From Oscillospiraceae bacterium (lineage in GTDB: Bacteria > Bacillota > Clostridia > Oscillospirales > Ruminococcaceae): a DNA stretch of 60,311 nt. How positions within the stretch are numbered: position 1 is the stretch's first letter; the number at the start of each line of letters is the position of its first letter. The notes under the pieces were generated by a model. The model saw only the letters and a list, made by a program, of their open reading frames with translations. It made no database searches and had not been told where the DNA came from. Both the position numbers and the translations under genes were made by a program. Shown here piece after piece: positions 24,578-31,824 of this stretch. The DNA lies in NCBI GenBank assembly GCA_024695445.1, contig JAILIG010000096.1:1-60311 (forward strand), in the 5' to 3' direction.

Positions 24578-25555
24578 ATGCAGAAACTTCGTTTGATTCC
24601 GCTCCTTTTTACAGCCGGCGTGATCTTCTGCGGATGCCGTGCCGACGAATCCTCTGCGGCGCCCGCCGTAACCGCGGAACGGACAGAGCCGTCCTCTGTC
24701 ACGGAAACGACAACCGAATCCGAAACCACAACGACGGAAACGACCACGACCGCACCGCGGATCCGGAATCTGGTGACGCTCGGTGATTCCATTTCCGCAG
24801 GATACGGACTGGACCGGCCGGAGACACAGCGGTATTCGGCACTTCTGACGCAAAAGCTGGCAGAAGCCGATCAGCTTTCGTGGAACGATTTTAATTATGC
24901 AGTCAGCGGAGACGATTCCTCCGATCTGTTAAAGCTTCTTCAGGAGCAGAAGGCAGAGCATCTGAAGGAGGCCGACCTCATTTGCCTGTATATCGGCGCA
25001 AACAATCTGCTCGGACCTTATACGGACTATCTGAAAAGCTTTACAGCCATCTTTCAGAAGCCGGATTCAGACAGCGGTGCAATCGGCTGGATCGGAAAAA
25101 TTGCAGGCGCGCTCGAAAACAATGTCAAGAGCTTTCAGTCAATCCAGGAGAAGGTGGATGCAGGAATGTCCCGGCTCTCCTCTGACCTTCCGGCAACCTA
25201 CAATCTGATTCGGGAGCAGAACGCAGATGCCCCGATCTATCTGCTGACCGTATATCATCCCTACGCAAAGGTCAGTGTGGAAAATCCCGTCACCAAAGAG
25301 AATTTCGGAGCCTATTCCGGCGAAAAGATCAACCGCTTAAACGAAATCATCAAATCCTTTGCCGCATCGCATCCGGATATCCGGATTGTTGATATTTACA
25401 GTGAATTTGAAAAATGTGAGACCGTACCGGTGCTTGGAAACATCAACGAAGGCGTCAGCAAGGACAAAAAGGTCAATGTTGATCCGCATCCGAATCCGGA
25501 CGGACAGAAGCTGATTGCGGAGGCCGTTTTTGCGGCCGTAAGAGGTGCGGGATGA
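24578..25555 (+). CDS. SGNH/GDSL-type esterase lipoprotein
   Basis: 325 residues; ATG at 24578 has GAGGTG upstream. Lipobox FCGC, then a Thr/Glu-rich linker (about 25-60), then an SGNH hydrolase domain: block I GDSISAGYG with the nucleophile Ser, block III GANN, and block V DPHPNPDG carrying the Asp-x-x-His pair. Likely an extracellular esterase acting on acylated glycans or lipids; substrate not evident. Its stop overlaps the next ATG, so it is co-translated with the radical SAM gene. Confidence 0.9.
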   Translation: MQKLRLIPLLFTAGVIFCGCRADESSAAPAVTAERTEPSSVTETTTESETTTTETTTTAPRIRNLVTLGDSISAGYGLDRPETQRYSALLTQKLAEADQLSWNDFNYAVSGDDSSDLLKLLQEQKAEHLKEADLICLYIGANNLLGPYTDYLKSFTAIFQKPDSDSGAIGWIGKIAGALENNVKSFQSIQEKVDAGMSRLSSDLPATYNLIREQNADAPIYLLTVYHPYAKVSVENPVTKENFGAYSGEKINRLNEIIKSFAASHPDIRIVDIYSEFEKCETVPVLGNINEGVSKDKKVNVDPHPNPDGQKLIAEAVFAAVRGAG

Positions 25556-26466
25556 AGCATCCGTATTATACACTTAACGAGAGAATGCAGGCGCGTTACG
25601 GCAGAAAGATCCGGAAAATCTGTGTGGACGGCGGATTCACCTGCCCGAACCGGGACGGACGCTGCGGAACGGGCGGTTGCATTTTCTGCGGGGCACGCGG
25701 TGCAGGAGAACAGCTGGATCCGACCAAAACCATCCGCGAGCAGGTCGAAGCGGCGATGAAGCAGCGCCCCGGCAATGAGTGGATTGTCTATTTCCAGAAT
25801 TTCACAAATACCTACGCGCCGGTACCGGTTCTGCGTGCCCGATACGATGCGGCGCTGCTTGATGACAGCATCCGCGTGCTGGATATCGGCACCCGTCCGG
25901 ACTGTATCACGGACGAAATTGCATCTATGCTCGCAGAATATGCCAAAAGCCGCGAAGTCTGGGTAGAGCTTGGCCTTCAGACAGCCAATGACGAAACTGC
26001 GCGGCGCATCAACCGCGGGTATCCGCTTTCCGTGTTCACCGATGCCGTCCGCATCCTGAAGCAGCACGGCCTGCCGGTCATCGTCCACATCATCCTCGGT
26101 CTGCCCGGCGAAACTTTGTCAGATATCCGCCGCACAGTTGATGTTTTGAACGCCTGCCGTGTTGACGGCGTGAAAATCCACAGCCTGTTCATCATGAAGC
26201 ACACAGCACTTGCATATTTGTATCAATCCGGCGCATTTACGCCGATTTCCATGCAAACATATATCAGCTGGGCGATTGACGCGCTGACTCGTCTCTCCCC
26301 GGACATGACGGTTCACCGGATGACCGGCAACTGTCTCCGTTCGGAGCTGCTGGCACCGGACTGGATCACAGAACGCGATCTGATTCTCCTGACCATTGAC
26401 CGCAGAATGTACGCAGAGGGACTGACGCAGGGCTGCCGTTATGAGAAACCGGACTGTTTCACATGA
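25552..26466 (+). CDS. Radical SAM protein, YhcC/TIGR01212-like
   Basis: 304 residues. The cluster motif is the family form with spaced Cys: CPNRDGRCGTGGCIFCG. Further conserved pieces are FQNFTNTYAP, IGTRPDCI, WVELGLQT, HIILGLPGE and HSLFIMKHTALA. Cytosolic; binds a [4Fe-4S] cluster and S-adenosylmethionine. YhcC-type proteins have no firmly established reaction known to me. Coupled by ATGA overlap to the upstream lipoprotein, which looks accidental functionally. Confidence 0.92.
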   Translation: MKHPYYTLNERMQARYGRKIRKICVDGGFTCPNRDGRCGTGGCIFCGARGAGEQLDPTKTIREQVEAAMKQRPGNEWIVYFQNFTNTYAPVPVLRARYDAALLDDSIRVLDIGTRPDCITDEIASMLAEYAKSREVWVELGLQTANDETARRINRGYPLSVFTDAVRILKQHGLPVIVHIILGLPGETLSDIRRTVDVLNACRVDGVKIHSLFIMKHTALAYLYQSGAFTPISMQTYISWAIDALTRLSPDMTVHRMTGNCLRSELLAPDWITERDLILLTIDRRMYAEGLTQGCRYEKPDCFT

Positions 26467-26514
26467 AACAATCGTATTTTCTTGCTTTTTGTCGATTGCC
26501 GAAAGGATTCACAC

Positions 26515-27168
26515 ATGATTTTTCATCAAACCCGCGCCGTCATTTTTGACCTTGACGGCACATTGCTAGACACTCTGACCGACCTGATGAATGCGGTCAA
26601 TCATGCACTTTCTGTCAACGGCTTCCCCTGCCGGACCAGAGAAGAAGTCCGCCGCTTTGTGGGAAACGGTCTGGAAAAGCTGGTGGAGCGCGCCCTGCCG
26701 GACGGCAGAAGCACGCCTTCCTTTTCTGATGTACTGGCGGAGACAAGGCGCTTTTACGCCGAACACTGCCGCGAAAACACTGCCCCTTATGCCGGTATTC
26801 CGGAAATGCTCAGAGTGCTTCAGCAAAAAGGGATTTTGCTCGGCGTCGTATCAAACAAGCCGGACGCACAGGTCAAAGCGCTCTGTCAGAGCGAGTTCGG
26901 CGATCTGATCGCCGTTGCTTCCGGCGCATCAGAGGGTATCCGCATGAAGCCGGCCCCCGATACTCTGCTTGCCTGCATGGAAGCCCTCGGTTCTGCGACG
27001 GAGAATACCGTTTATGTCGGAGATTCTGATGTCGATATTCAGACTGCGGCCAATGCCGGAATCCCCTGTGTCAGTGTGCTCTGGGGCTTCCGCGATCGGG
27101 AATTTCTGACAGTGGCCGGCGCGGGAATATTTGCACAGAGTCCTTGCGAAATTTGCAGATTCTTCTGA
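26515..27168 (+). CDS. gph: HAD hydrolase, phosphoglycolate phosphatase-like
   Basis: 217 residues; ATG at 26515 follows GAAAGGA. HAD motifs: VIFDLDGTLLDT (nucleophile Asp), VVSNKPD (motif II), RMKPAPD (motif III Lys) and VGDSDVDIQTAANAG (motif IV). The cap sequence (VGNGLEKLVERAL) matches Gph-type phosphoglycolate phosphatases. Cytosolic salvage of 2-phosphoglycolate is the likely role; related HAD phosphatases with other substrates cannot be excluded. 48 bp downstream of the radical SAM gene, probably same transcript. Confidence 0.88.
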   Translation: MIFHQTRAVIFDLDGTLLDTLTDLMNAVNHALSVNGFPCRTREEVRRFVGNGLEKLVERALPDGRSTPSFSDVLAETRRFYAEHCRENTAPYAGIPEMLRVLQQKGILLGVVSNKPDAQVKALCQSEFGDLIAVASGASEGIRMKPAPDTLLACMEALGSATENTVYVGDSDVDIQTAANAGIPCVSVLWGFRDREFLTVAGAGIFAQSPCEICRFF

Positions 27169-27189
27169 CAATATCCACAATCCAAACGA

Positions 27190-27226
27190 AAGCTGCCGGA
27201 AAAAGATTGACTTTTTCCGGCAGCTT
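27190..27226. terminator. Perfect 16-bp hairpin between gph and the PAS protein
   Basis: The arms 27190-27205 and 27211-27226 are perfect complements with a five-base loop. They contain A5 and T5 tracts inside the stem, so it can act as a terminator in both directions. The loop and right arm also contain the -35 box of the next promoter. Confidence 0.7.
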
Positions 27227-27235
27227 GGTTATAAT
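27207..27235 (+). promoter_or_regulatory. Promoter of the multi-PAS gene, embedded in a hairpin
   Basis: TTGACT (27207-27212), 17 bp, TATAAT (27230-27235). The -35 is in the hairpin loop and the spacer is its right arm. Confidence 0.75.
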
Positions 27236-27281
27236 GAAAGATATCATCAGTCATTCTATGAAAGGAACGGAGGAGTTTGGA

Positions 27282-30200
27282 ATGTGGAATCAGACAGTTG
27301 AACGCGCTCTGATGGAGCTCCGGGAAGATGCTGTCCTGTTGTTCGATGCACAGAGCCTGGAACTTCTGTATTTGAATTCGACCGCAAAGGAACTGTTCGG
27401 TGAAGCTGTCGGCAAAAGCAGCAGCGATCTGATTCAGTCTTCTGTGATCGAAGGGCTGATTCACACAACCCTGGAAACAGGAAAACTCTGTGCCTGTTCG
27501 CCCGACGATGTCCATTGGTTCCCGGAGCGTGCTGTCGTTCATACAGTCGCTGCGGCATGGGAGGGAAAACCTGCTGTTGCCGTCACGATTGACAAGCGCG
27601 CATACGGCGCGCCGCCTGAAGCTCTGCAAATGATGAAAGCGGTTCTGTCCGCTTCATATTTCATGACGATGCGCATTGATCTGCAGACCGGCAAAGCCTC
27701 TGCGATGATCAGCCGCCGTCCCCTGCTGAGCACTCAGCCGACCTTCTCGTCCTTTTCTGAGTTTATCCGCATCTACGCGGAAGCTTCCATTCATCCGGAG
27801 GACCGGGAGCAGTTTCTCTCCTGCTTCTCAACCGAGCAGCTTCATCTGTTCACGCAAGCTGATACCGCACCGGTCTGCACAGTCCGGCGCCTGCTGGATG
27901 AGGAATACCGCTGGGCCAGCTTCTCGCTGACTGCGGTCAATCCGCAGATCATTTTGCTTCTCGGAAAGGACAGCAATGAAATTCATCTGCAAAAGGAAGA
28001 GTCTGCCCGTTATCAGTCCGAGCTGAAAACAGTTTCTCACCGCAACGAATTGATTCTTTCGAGCGTCAATGACATCTTCCGTCTGATGCTTCATGTGGAC
28101 CTGCGGAACGGCAATACGACGATCTGTTCCATGTCGCCGGATTTTGCTTCTTTGTTCTCTTACGATACTGTCTATTCGTACAGCACGGTCTTTCTGAACC
28201 TGCTGCGCCTGACTCATCCGGAAGACCGCGGCGAGATACTTCGTTTTGAGGATTACACTCAGCTCAGAAATGTCAAAGAGCAGAAAATCTCCTTTGAATA
28301 TCGTCGCCTTCCGATTGACCACAACAGCAATACGCCGGCAAAATGGACTCGTTCTTCCGTCAGTCTTGTGCGGTTTGAAGACGGCGTTCCGACAGAAGCA
28401 TTCTATACGGTACAGGACATCGACACGCAGCGGCGCAGAGAGCTCGAAGCGCAGCGTCTGCGTGAATCGCTGACCACACAGTTCTATACTTTGATCCGGA
28501 ACCGGTTTCTCTGGTTTGTGGACAATGATTATGCCGCATCAGTCTCCCGCTGCTACCGGATCTCCGACCGCAAAGTGAATCCGCTGGAGGACATCCCGTT
28601 CGGCCAGTTTTTCGAGCGCTTCATTATGCCGATCTGTCATCCGGAGGATTTCAAGACCGTTGCGAAAGCGCTCCTGCCCACCACCGCTGAGCTTGCATAT
28701 CGCGGCGGCACAGATACCATCGCACTGGACTTCCGGCACAGATCCGGCGATTCCTGGAAGTATGTCCACGCCGAAATGTATTTTCAGACCGATGAATCCG
28801 ATCATCTCCACTCCATGCTGTATATCTCCGATGTCGATCAGGAGCGTCAGCAGGCGGACCGTCTTTCCAAATCAGAGCATTTGGAGCTGATTATGCGGCA
28901 AAAATTCGGTCTTTCCATCGAAGAAAACTATGTCCGGATCGGAGAAGCGGATCTCGATGCTGACTGCCTCCGTCACTATCAGATCAACGGAAAGGAATGC
29001 CGGCTTGTTCAGGACGAGACACCGTTCAGCAGGCTGTGTGCGGAATTTGAAGCACAGATTCATCCGGAGCACCGCCCGGATTTCCGGAAGCATTTCACCT
29101 ATCAGGCACTTTTGCTGGAACAGCGCAAAAACTCCGACAAAATCCAGCGTCTGTACCGCATTGATCTGGAAAAGAACGGCAGCTACCGCTGGTGCAATCT
29201 GGTTGTCCGTTTCTTCCATGACGAAAACGGAAAATCCTTCCTGATGACCTATATCGAGGATGTGGACGATGAAATCCGCCGCCGTGACGGCCAGCTTCTG
29301 ATGCTGGAGGAGTCCCGTCAGGAGCTCCTTGCACTCATCCGTGAGCGCGACCAGCAGCGCGTCCTCAGAGCGCATATGTTCATCAACAGTGCAAGCAGTC
29401 ATCAGCTGACGCTGAATCGGATGTATGCCCAGCTGGAACGGCTGGCCGGAAAGATCGGCAGCGATCAGCCGGAAATCCGTGAGCTGCAAACTGCCTATGA
29501 GCAGATCAGCCAGATGACCAAGACCACAAAGGATATTCTGCTGCTGGAAAACAATATGCTGCCGCTTTTACAGGAGCCGGTCAAGCTTCCCCGTATGCTG
29601 CAGCAGATGAAGGAGAACTCCGCGGCGGTGTTCTACGGAAAAAAGCTCCGTACTGTCGCGTTTACAAACCATGTCACCGAGGAAACCGTGCGTTCTGACG
29701 GCAGACGCCTGACGGAGCTCATGGAAACGCTCTTTGTCAGTGTGATCCGGTCCTTGCCGGACGGGGCTGCGCTGACGCTCCAGCTTTCTCAGCACCCCGA
29801 TGCAACTCACGCCAACAGTGCGATCTATGAATTTTCACTGATTACGACGGACAGCAGCTCGGCAGATAAAATTCAGGAGCTTCTGTCTGATCCGTACTCT
29901 CAGGCTGGCGATTCGCTTCGCTCGATTCAGGATGCGCTCACGGACGGACAGAGCATTACACAGCAAACGCTGTATTTCAGCAAGCGTCTGATCGAGATGC
30001 TTCGCGGCGAATTAAAGTGTATCCGTCTGCCGGAGGGGGCAACTGCCGTGATTCTGCGTCTGCCGTTGGAATATATCCCGTCGGCAATCGTATTTCCTCA
30101 TGTTCACTGGTATCAGAAGCGTGCCTTTGTCTGGGATTCCCACCAGCGTTCCGCGATGGCGACGATGGAAATGCTGCGGGAAACCGGTATGTGCATCGAG

Positions 30201-30509
30201 TGGCAGGCAAACTACGAAAATCTCTGTTCCAATCTGCGCGCAGCGGCGGCAGAGCAAAATCCCTGTGCTCTGATCCTTGTGCGGCAGTCAGAGCTGAACG
30301 CCGACCGGCGTCCCTGCCTTGCAGAGCTTCATGCGCTGGCGCCGGAGATTCCCGTGCTGATTCTCAAGAATCAGCCGCCGGAACCGCACGCCGTTCCGGA
30401 TGCTTCGATGACCAATGTCCGCTATATGGCCTCTCCCCTGTTCCGTTCGGAGCTGGCGGAACGGCTCTGGGATGCGGTCAAGGAGCAGGAAGCAGAACGC
30501 GAATATTAA
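27282..30509 (+). CDS. Multi-PAS protein resembling a catalytically dead hybrid histidine kinase
   Basis: 1075 residues; ATG at 27282 has GGAGGAG six bases upstream. No membrane helix. Reading order: one PAS (about 1-100), then at least three PAS-like modules each with a histidine-proline-glutamate-aspartate type landmark (SIHPEDREQF, LTHPEDRGEI, ICHPEDFKTV, IHPEHRPDF), then a dimerisation-like helix (MFINSASSHQLTLNRM), an ATPase-like region (RRLTELMETLFVSVIRSLPDG and FSKRLIEMLRGEL) and a receiver-like end. The N-box Asn, the DxGxG and GxGxG loops, the receiver phospho-Asp and the receiver Lys all appear replaced. It is therefore probably a signalling scaffold or pseudokinase. Monocistronic. 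Confidence 0.8.
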   Translation: MWNQTVERALMELREDAVLLFDAQSLELLYLNSTAKELFGEAVGKSSSDLIQSSVIEGLIHTTLETGKLCACSPDDVHWFPERAVVHTVAAAWEGKPAVAVTIDKRAYGAPPEALQMMKAVLSASYFMTMRIDLQTGKASAMISRRPLLSTQPTFSSFSEFIRIYAEASIHPEDREQFLSCFSTEQLHLFTQADTAPVCTVRRLLDEEYRWASFSLTAVNPQIILLLGKDSNEIHLQKEESARYQSELKTVSHRNELILSSVNDIFRLMLHVDLRNGNTTICSMSPDFASLFSYDTVYSYSTVFLNLLRLTHPEDRGEILRFEDYTQLRNVKEQKISFEYRRLPIDHNSNTPAKWTRSSVSLVRFEDGVPTEAFYTVQDIDTQRRRELEAQRLRESLTTQFYTLIRNRFLWFVDNDYAASVSRCYRISDRKVNPLEDIPFGQFFERFIMPICHPEDFKTVAKALLPTTAELAYRGGTDTIALDFRHRSGDSWKYVHAEMYFQTDESDHLHSMLYISDVDQERQQADRLSKSEHLELIMRQKFGLSIEENYVRIGEADLDADCLRHYQINGKECRLVQDETPFSRLCAEFEAQIHPEHRPDFRKHFTYQALLLEQRKNSDKIQRLYRIDLEKNGSYRWCNLVVRFFHDENGKSFLMTYIEDVDDEIRRRDGQLLMLEESRQELLALIRERDQQRVLRAHMFINSASSHQLTLNRMYAQLERLAGKIGSDQPEIRELQTAYEQISQMTKTTKDILLLENNMLPLLQEPVKLPRMLQQMKENSAAVFYGKKLRTVAFTNHVTEETVRSDGRRLTELMETLFVSVIRSLPDGAALTLQLSQHPDATHANSAIYEFSLITTDSSSADKIQELLSDPYSQAGDSLRSIQDALTDGQSITQQTLYFSKRLIEMLRGELKCIRLPEGATAVILRLPLEYIPSAIVFPHVHWYQKRAFVWDSHQRSAMATMEMLRETGMCIEWQANYENLCSNLRAAAAEQNPCALILVRQSELNADRRPCLAELHALAPEIPVLILKNQPPEPHAVPDASMTNVRYMASPLFRSELAERLWDAVKEQEAEREY

Positions 30510-30512
30510 AAT

Positions 30513-30543
30513 ACAGCCGGTATCCCAGCCAAAGGATACCGGC
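30513..30543 (+). terminator. Terminator of the multi-PAS gene; copy A of a 31-bp repeat
   Basis: GCCGGTATCC (30516-30525) pairs with GGATACCGGC (30534-30543), followed by AATTTCGTTTT. The 31 bp recur at 31777-31807 with two mismatches. Confidence 0.8.
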
Positions 30544-30560
30544 AATTTCGTTTTGTCATA

Positions 30561-30589
30561 TTGACAAATCACGGAAAGCGTGATAAAAT
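30561..30589 (+). promoter_or_regulatory. Promoter of the mosaic lipoprotein gene
   Basis: TTGACA (30561-30566), 17 bp, TAAAAT (30584-30589). Confidence 0.8.
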
Positions 30590-30623
30590 TAAAACGAAAT
30601 CAGAAAGAAAGGAATGGTTGCCC

Positions 30624-31637
30624 GTGAAACAAATTGCCTTATTACTCGCCGTGACAATCCTGCTGACCGGCTGCGGCTGTTCCGCGCCCGAACCTGCTGA
30701 CATCACCGAACGCAGCAGCGCATCCGTCACCCAAACCGCCGAATCAACCGAATCCGCTGATGTAACCCGCACCGTGGAAGCAAAGCCCGACAGCACAGCG
30801 GAAGCACAGAACAACGAAACAACCGTCCCGACGGAAACAGAACGCACAACTGCCGCGGCAGACAACTCCGTTTCCGGCTCCCCTGCCAATACCGGAACAC
30901 AGCGCAACGCCGGCTCTGCGGAAGCGCGGAACACGACGGCAGCAGGCACAAGCCAGACTGCTACAAGTAAAACTACTCCTAAAGTAACAACTAATACTAC
31001 TAGAGGTACAATTACAACTAATAAGACTACTACAACAACTACTACAAAGAAAAATAATGGTAGTGAGCCTGAAATAGACGGATATAAATTGAGTGAAGTG
31101 CTTACAGAGAGATGGGCGTTTGGTTCGTTTGTATATCAATTAAATATTGATCTAGGATATGTTCCTGGCAAATTGCTTTATAGTGGAGTAAGGTTTTCAT
31201 ATGGTCAAACAGGTGGCGGAACTGAATCTCAAATCTTATTTTATTTGTTAAATTCGGATTATATTGAATTGTTTGATAAGAATAGTTTTGGTGATATTGT
31301 ACGTTTTGGAAAAGGTACGTTGGAACGCGGAAAGGAATTTTGTTCTAAGTATAAATATATAATAACTACACTTGGAACAAGTGTTGACTTTACGCAATAT
31401 ACCTTAAACCATGACTTGGCTGTACTATTAAATAAAATTGTAGATTCAGGTAATAAAGGGACTTTGAGCCAATTAACTATTCCAAAAAAATATAAAGATC
31501 ATCCTGCTGTTAAAACACTTCTACACTCTTATGGTGTTTATAAGAATGATGATTATATGGATTCATTCCTTGATGAGTTATCTACTATTACTTTTGGTGA
31601 ACCATATATTACAAATAGCAAAACATATACAAAATAA
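30624..31637 (+). CDS. Mosaic lipoprotein: native N terminus, AT-rich C-terminal domain
   Basis: 337 residues from GTG at 30624, with AAAGGA about ten bases upstream. Signal peptide with lipobox LLTGC. A long Thr/Ser/Ala/Glu linker spans about 25-145. The C-terminal 190 residues (from EIDGYKLSEVLTERWAFG) form a soluble domain I do not recognise. Base composition changes sharply near 30955: before it codons are GC-rich like the rest of the window; after it they are AT-rich (ACT, AAT, ATA, TTA, AGT) to the stop and beyond. The frame is continuous across the switch. Inference: the C-terminal domain was replaced by recombination within the repetitive linker. Confidence 0.8.
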   Translation: MKQIALLLAVTILLTGCGCSAPEPADITERSSASVTQTAESTESADVTRTVEAKPDSTAEAQNNETTVPTETERTTAAADNSVSGSPANTGTQRNAGSAEARNTTAAGTSQTATSKTTPKVTTNTTRGTITTNKTTTTTTTKKNNGSEPEIDGYKLSEVLTERWAFGSFVYQLNIDLGYVPGKLLYSGVRFSYGQTGGGTESQILFYLLNSDYIELFDKNSFGDIVRFGKGTLERGKEFCSKYKYIITTLGTSVDFTQYTLNHDLAVLLNKIVDSGNKGTLSQLTIPKKYKDHPAVKTLLHSYGVYKNDDYMDSFLDELSTITFGEPYITNSKTYTK

Positions 31638-31776
31638 TATAATTTTAAGACTTGTAAAAACATATCTTTTTAATTGTTATTATGTTATAGTTTACTTGTA
31701 TGATATGGAGAGTGTAATTTTATCAAAATTCTTTCATATTGTGCTTATGGTACACCATATTATACTGAATAATAGC
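30955..31776. other. AT-rich island of probable foreign origin
   Basis: The composition is strikingly AT-rich compared with both flanks. It covers the last two-thirds of the 30624 gene and 139 bp of non-coding DNA (31638-31776), ending exactly at the second copy of the 31-bp repeat. I saw no transposase, integrase or terminal inverted repeat. Confidence 0.75.
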
Positions 31777-31807
31777 ACAGCCGGTACCCCCGCCAAAGGA
31801 TACCGGC
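31777..31807. repeat. Copy B of the 31-bp terminator repeat
   Basis: Matches 30513-30543 at 29 of 31 positions, including the CCGGTA/TACCGG stem. It lies between the mosaic lipoprotein and tex, which converge here, and could terminate either, although its T-runs are weak. Confidence 0.75.
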
Positions 31808-31824
31808 TGTCATTTTCAGTAAAA

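Noticed and set aside
27144-27281. Upstream extension of the multi-PAS frame to 27144
   Set aside because: It would overlap the gph end and run through the hairpin/promoter; GGAGGAG points to ATG 27282.
30955-31776. Insertion sequence or transposon in the AT-rich island
   Set aside because: No transposase, integrase, terminal inverted repeats or short target duplication seen; domain swap by recombination fits better.
30513-31807. CRISPR-like repeats
   Set aside because: Only two copies of the 31-bp element, over 1.2 kb apart, with hairpin-terminator character.
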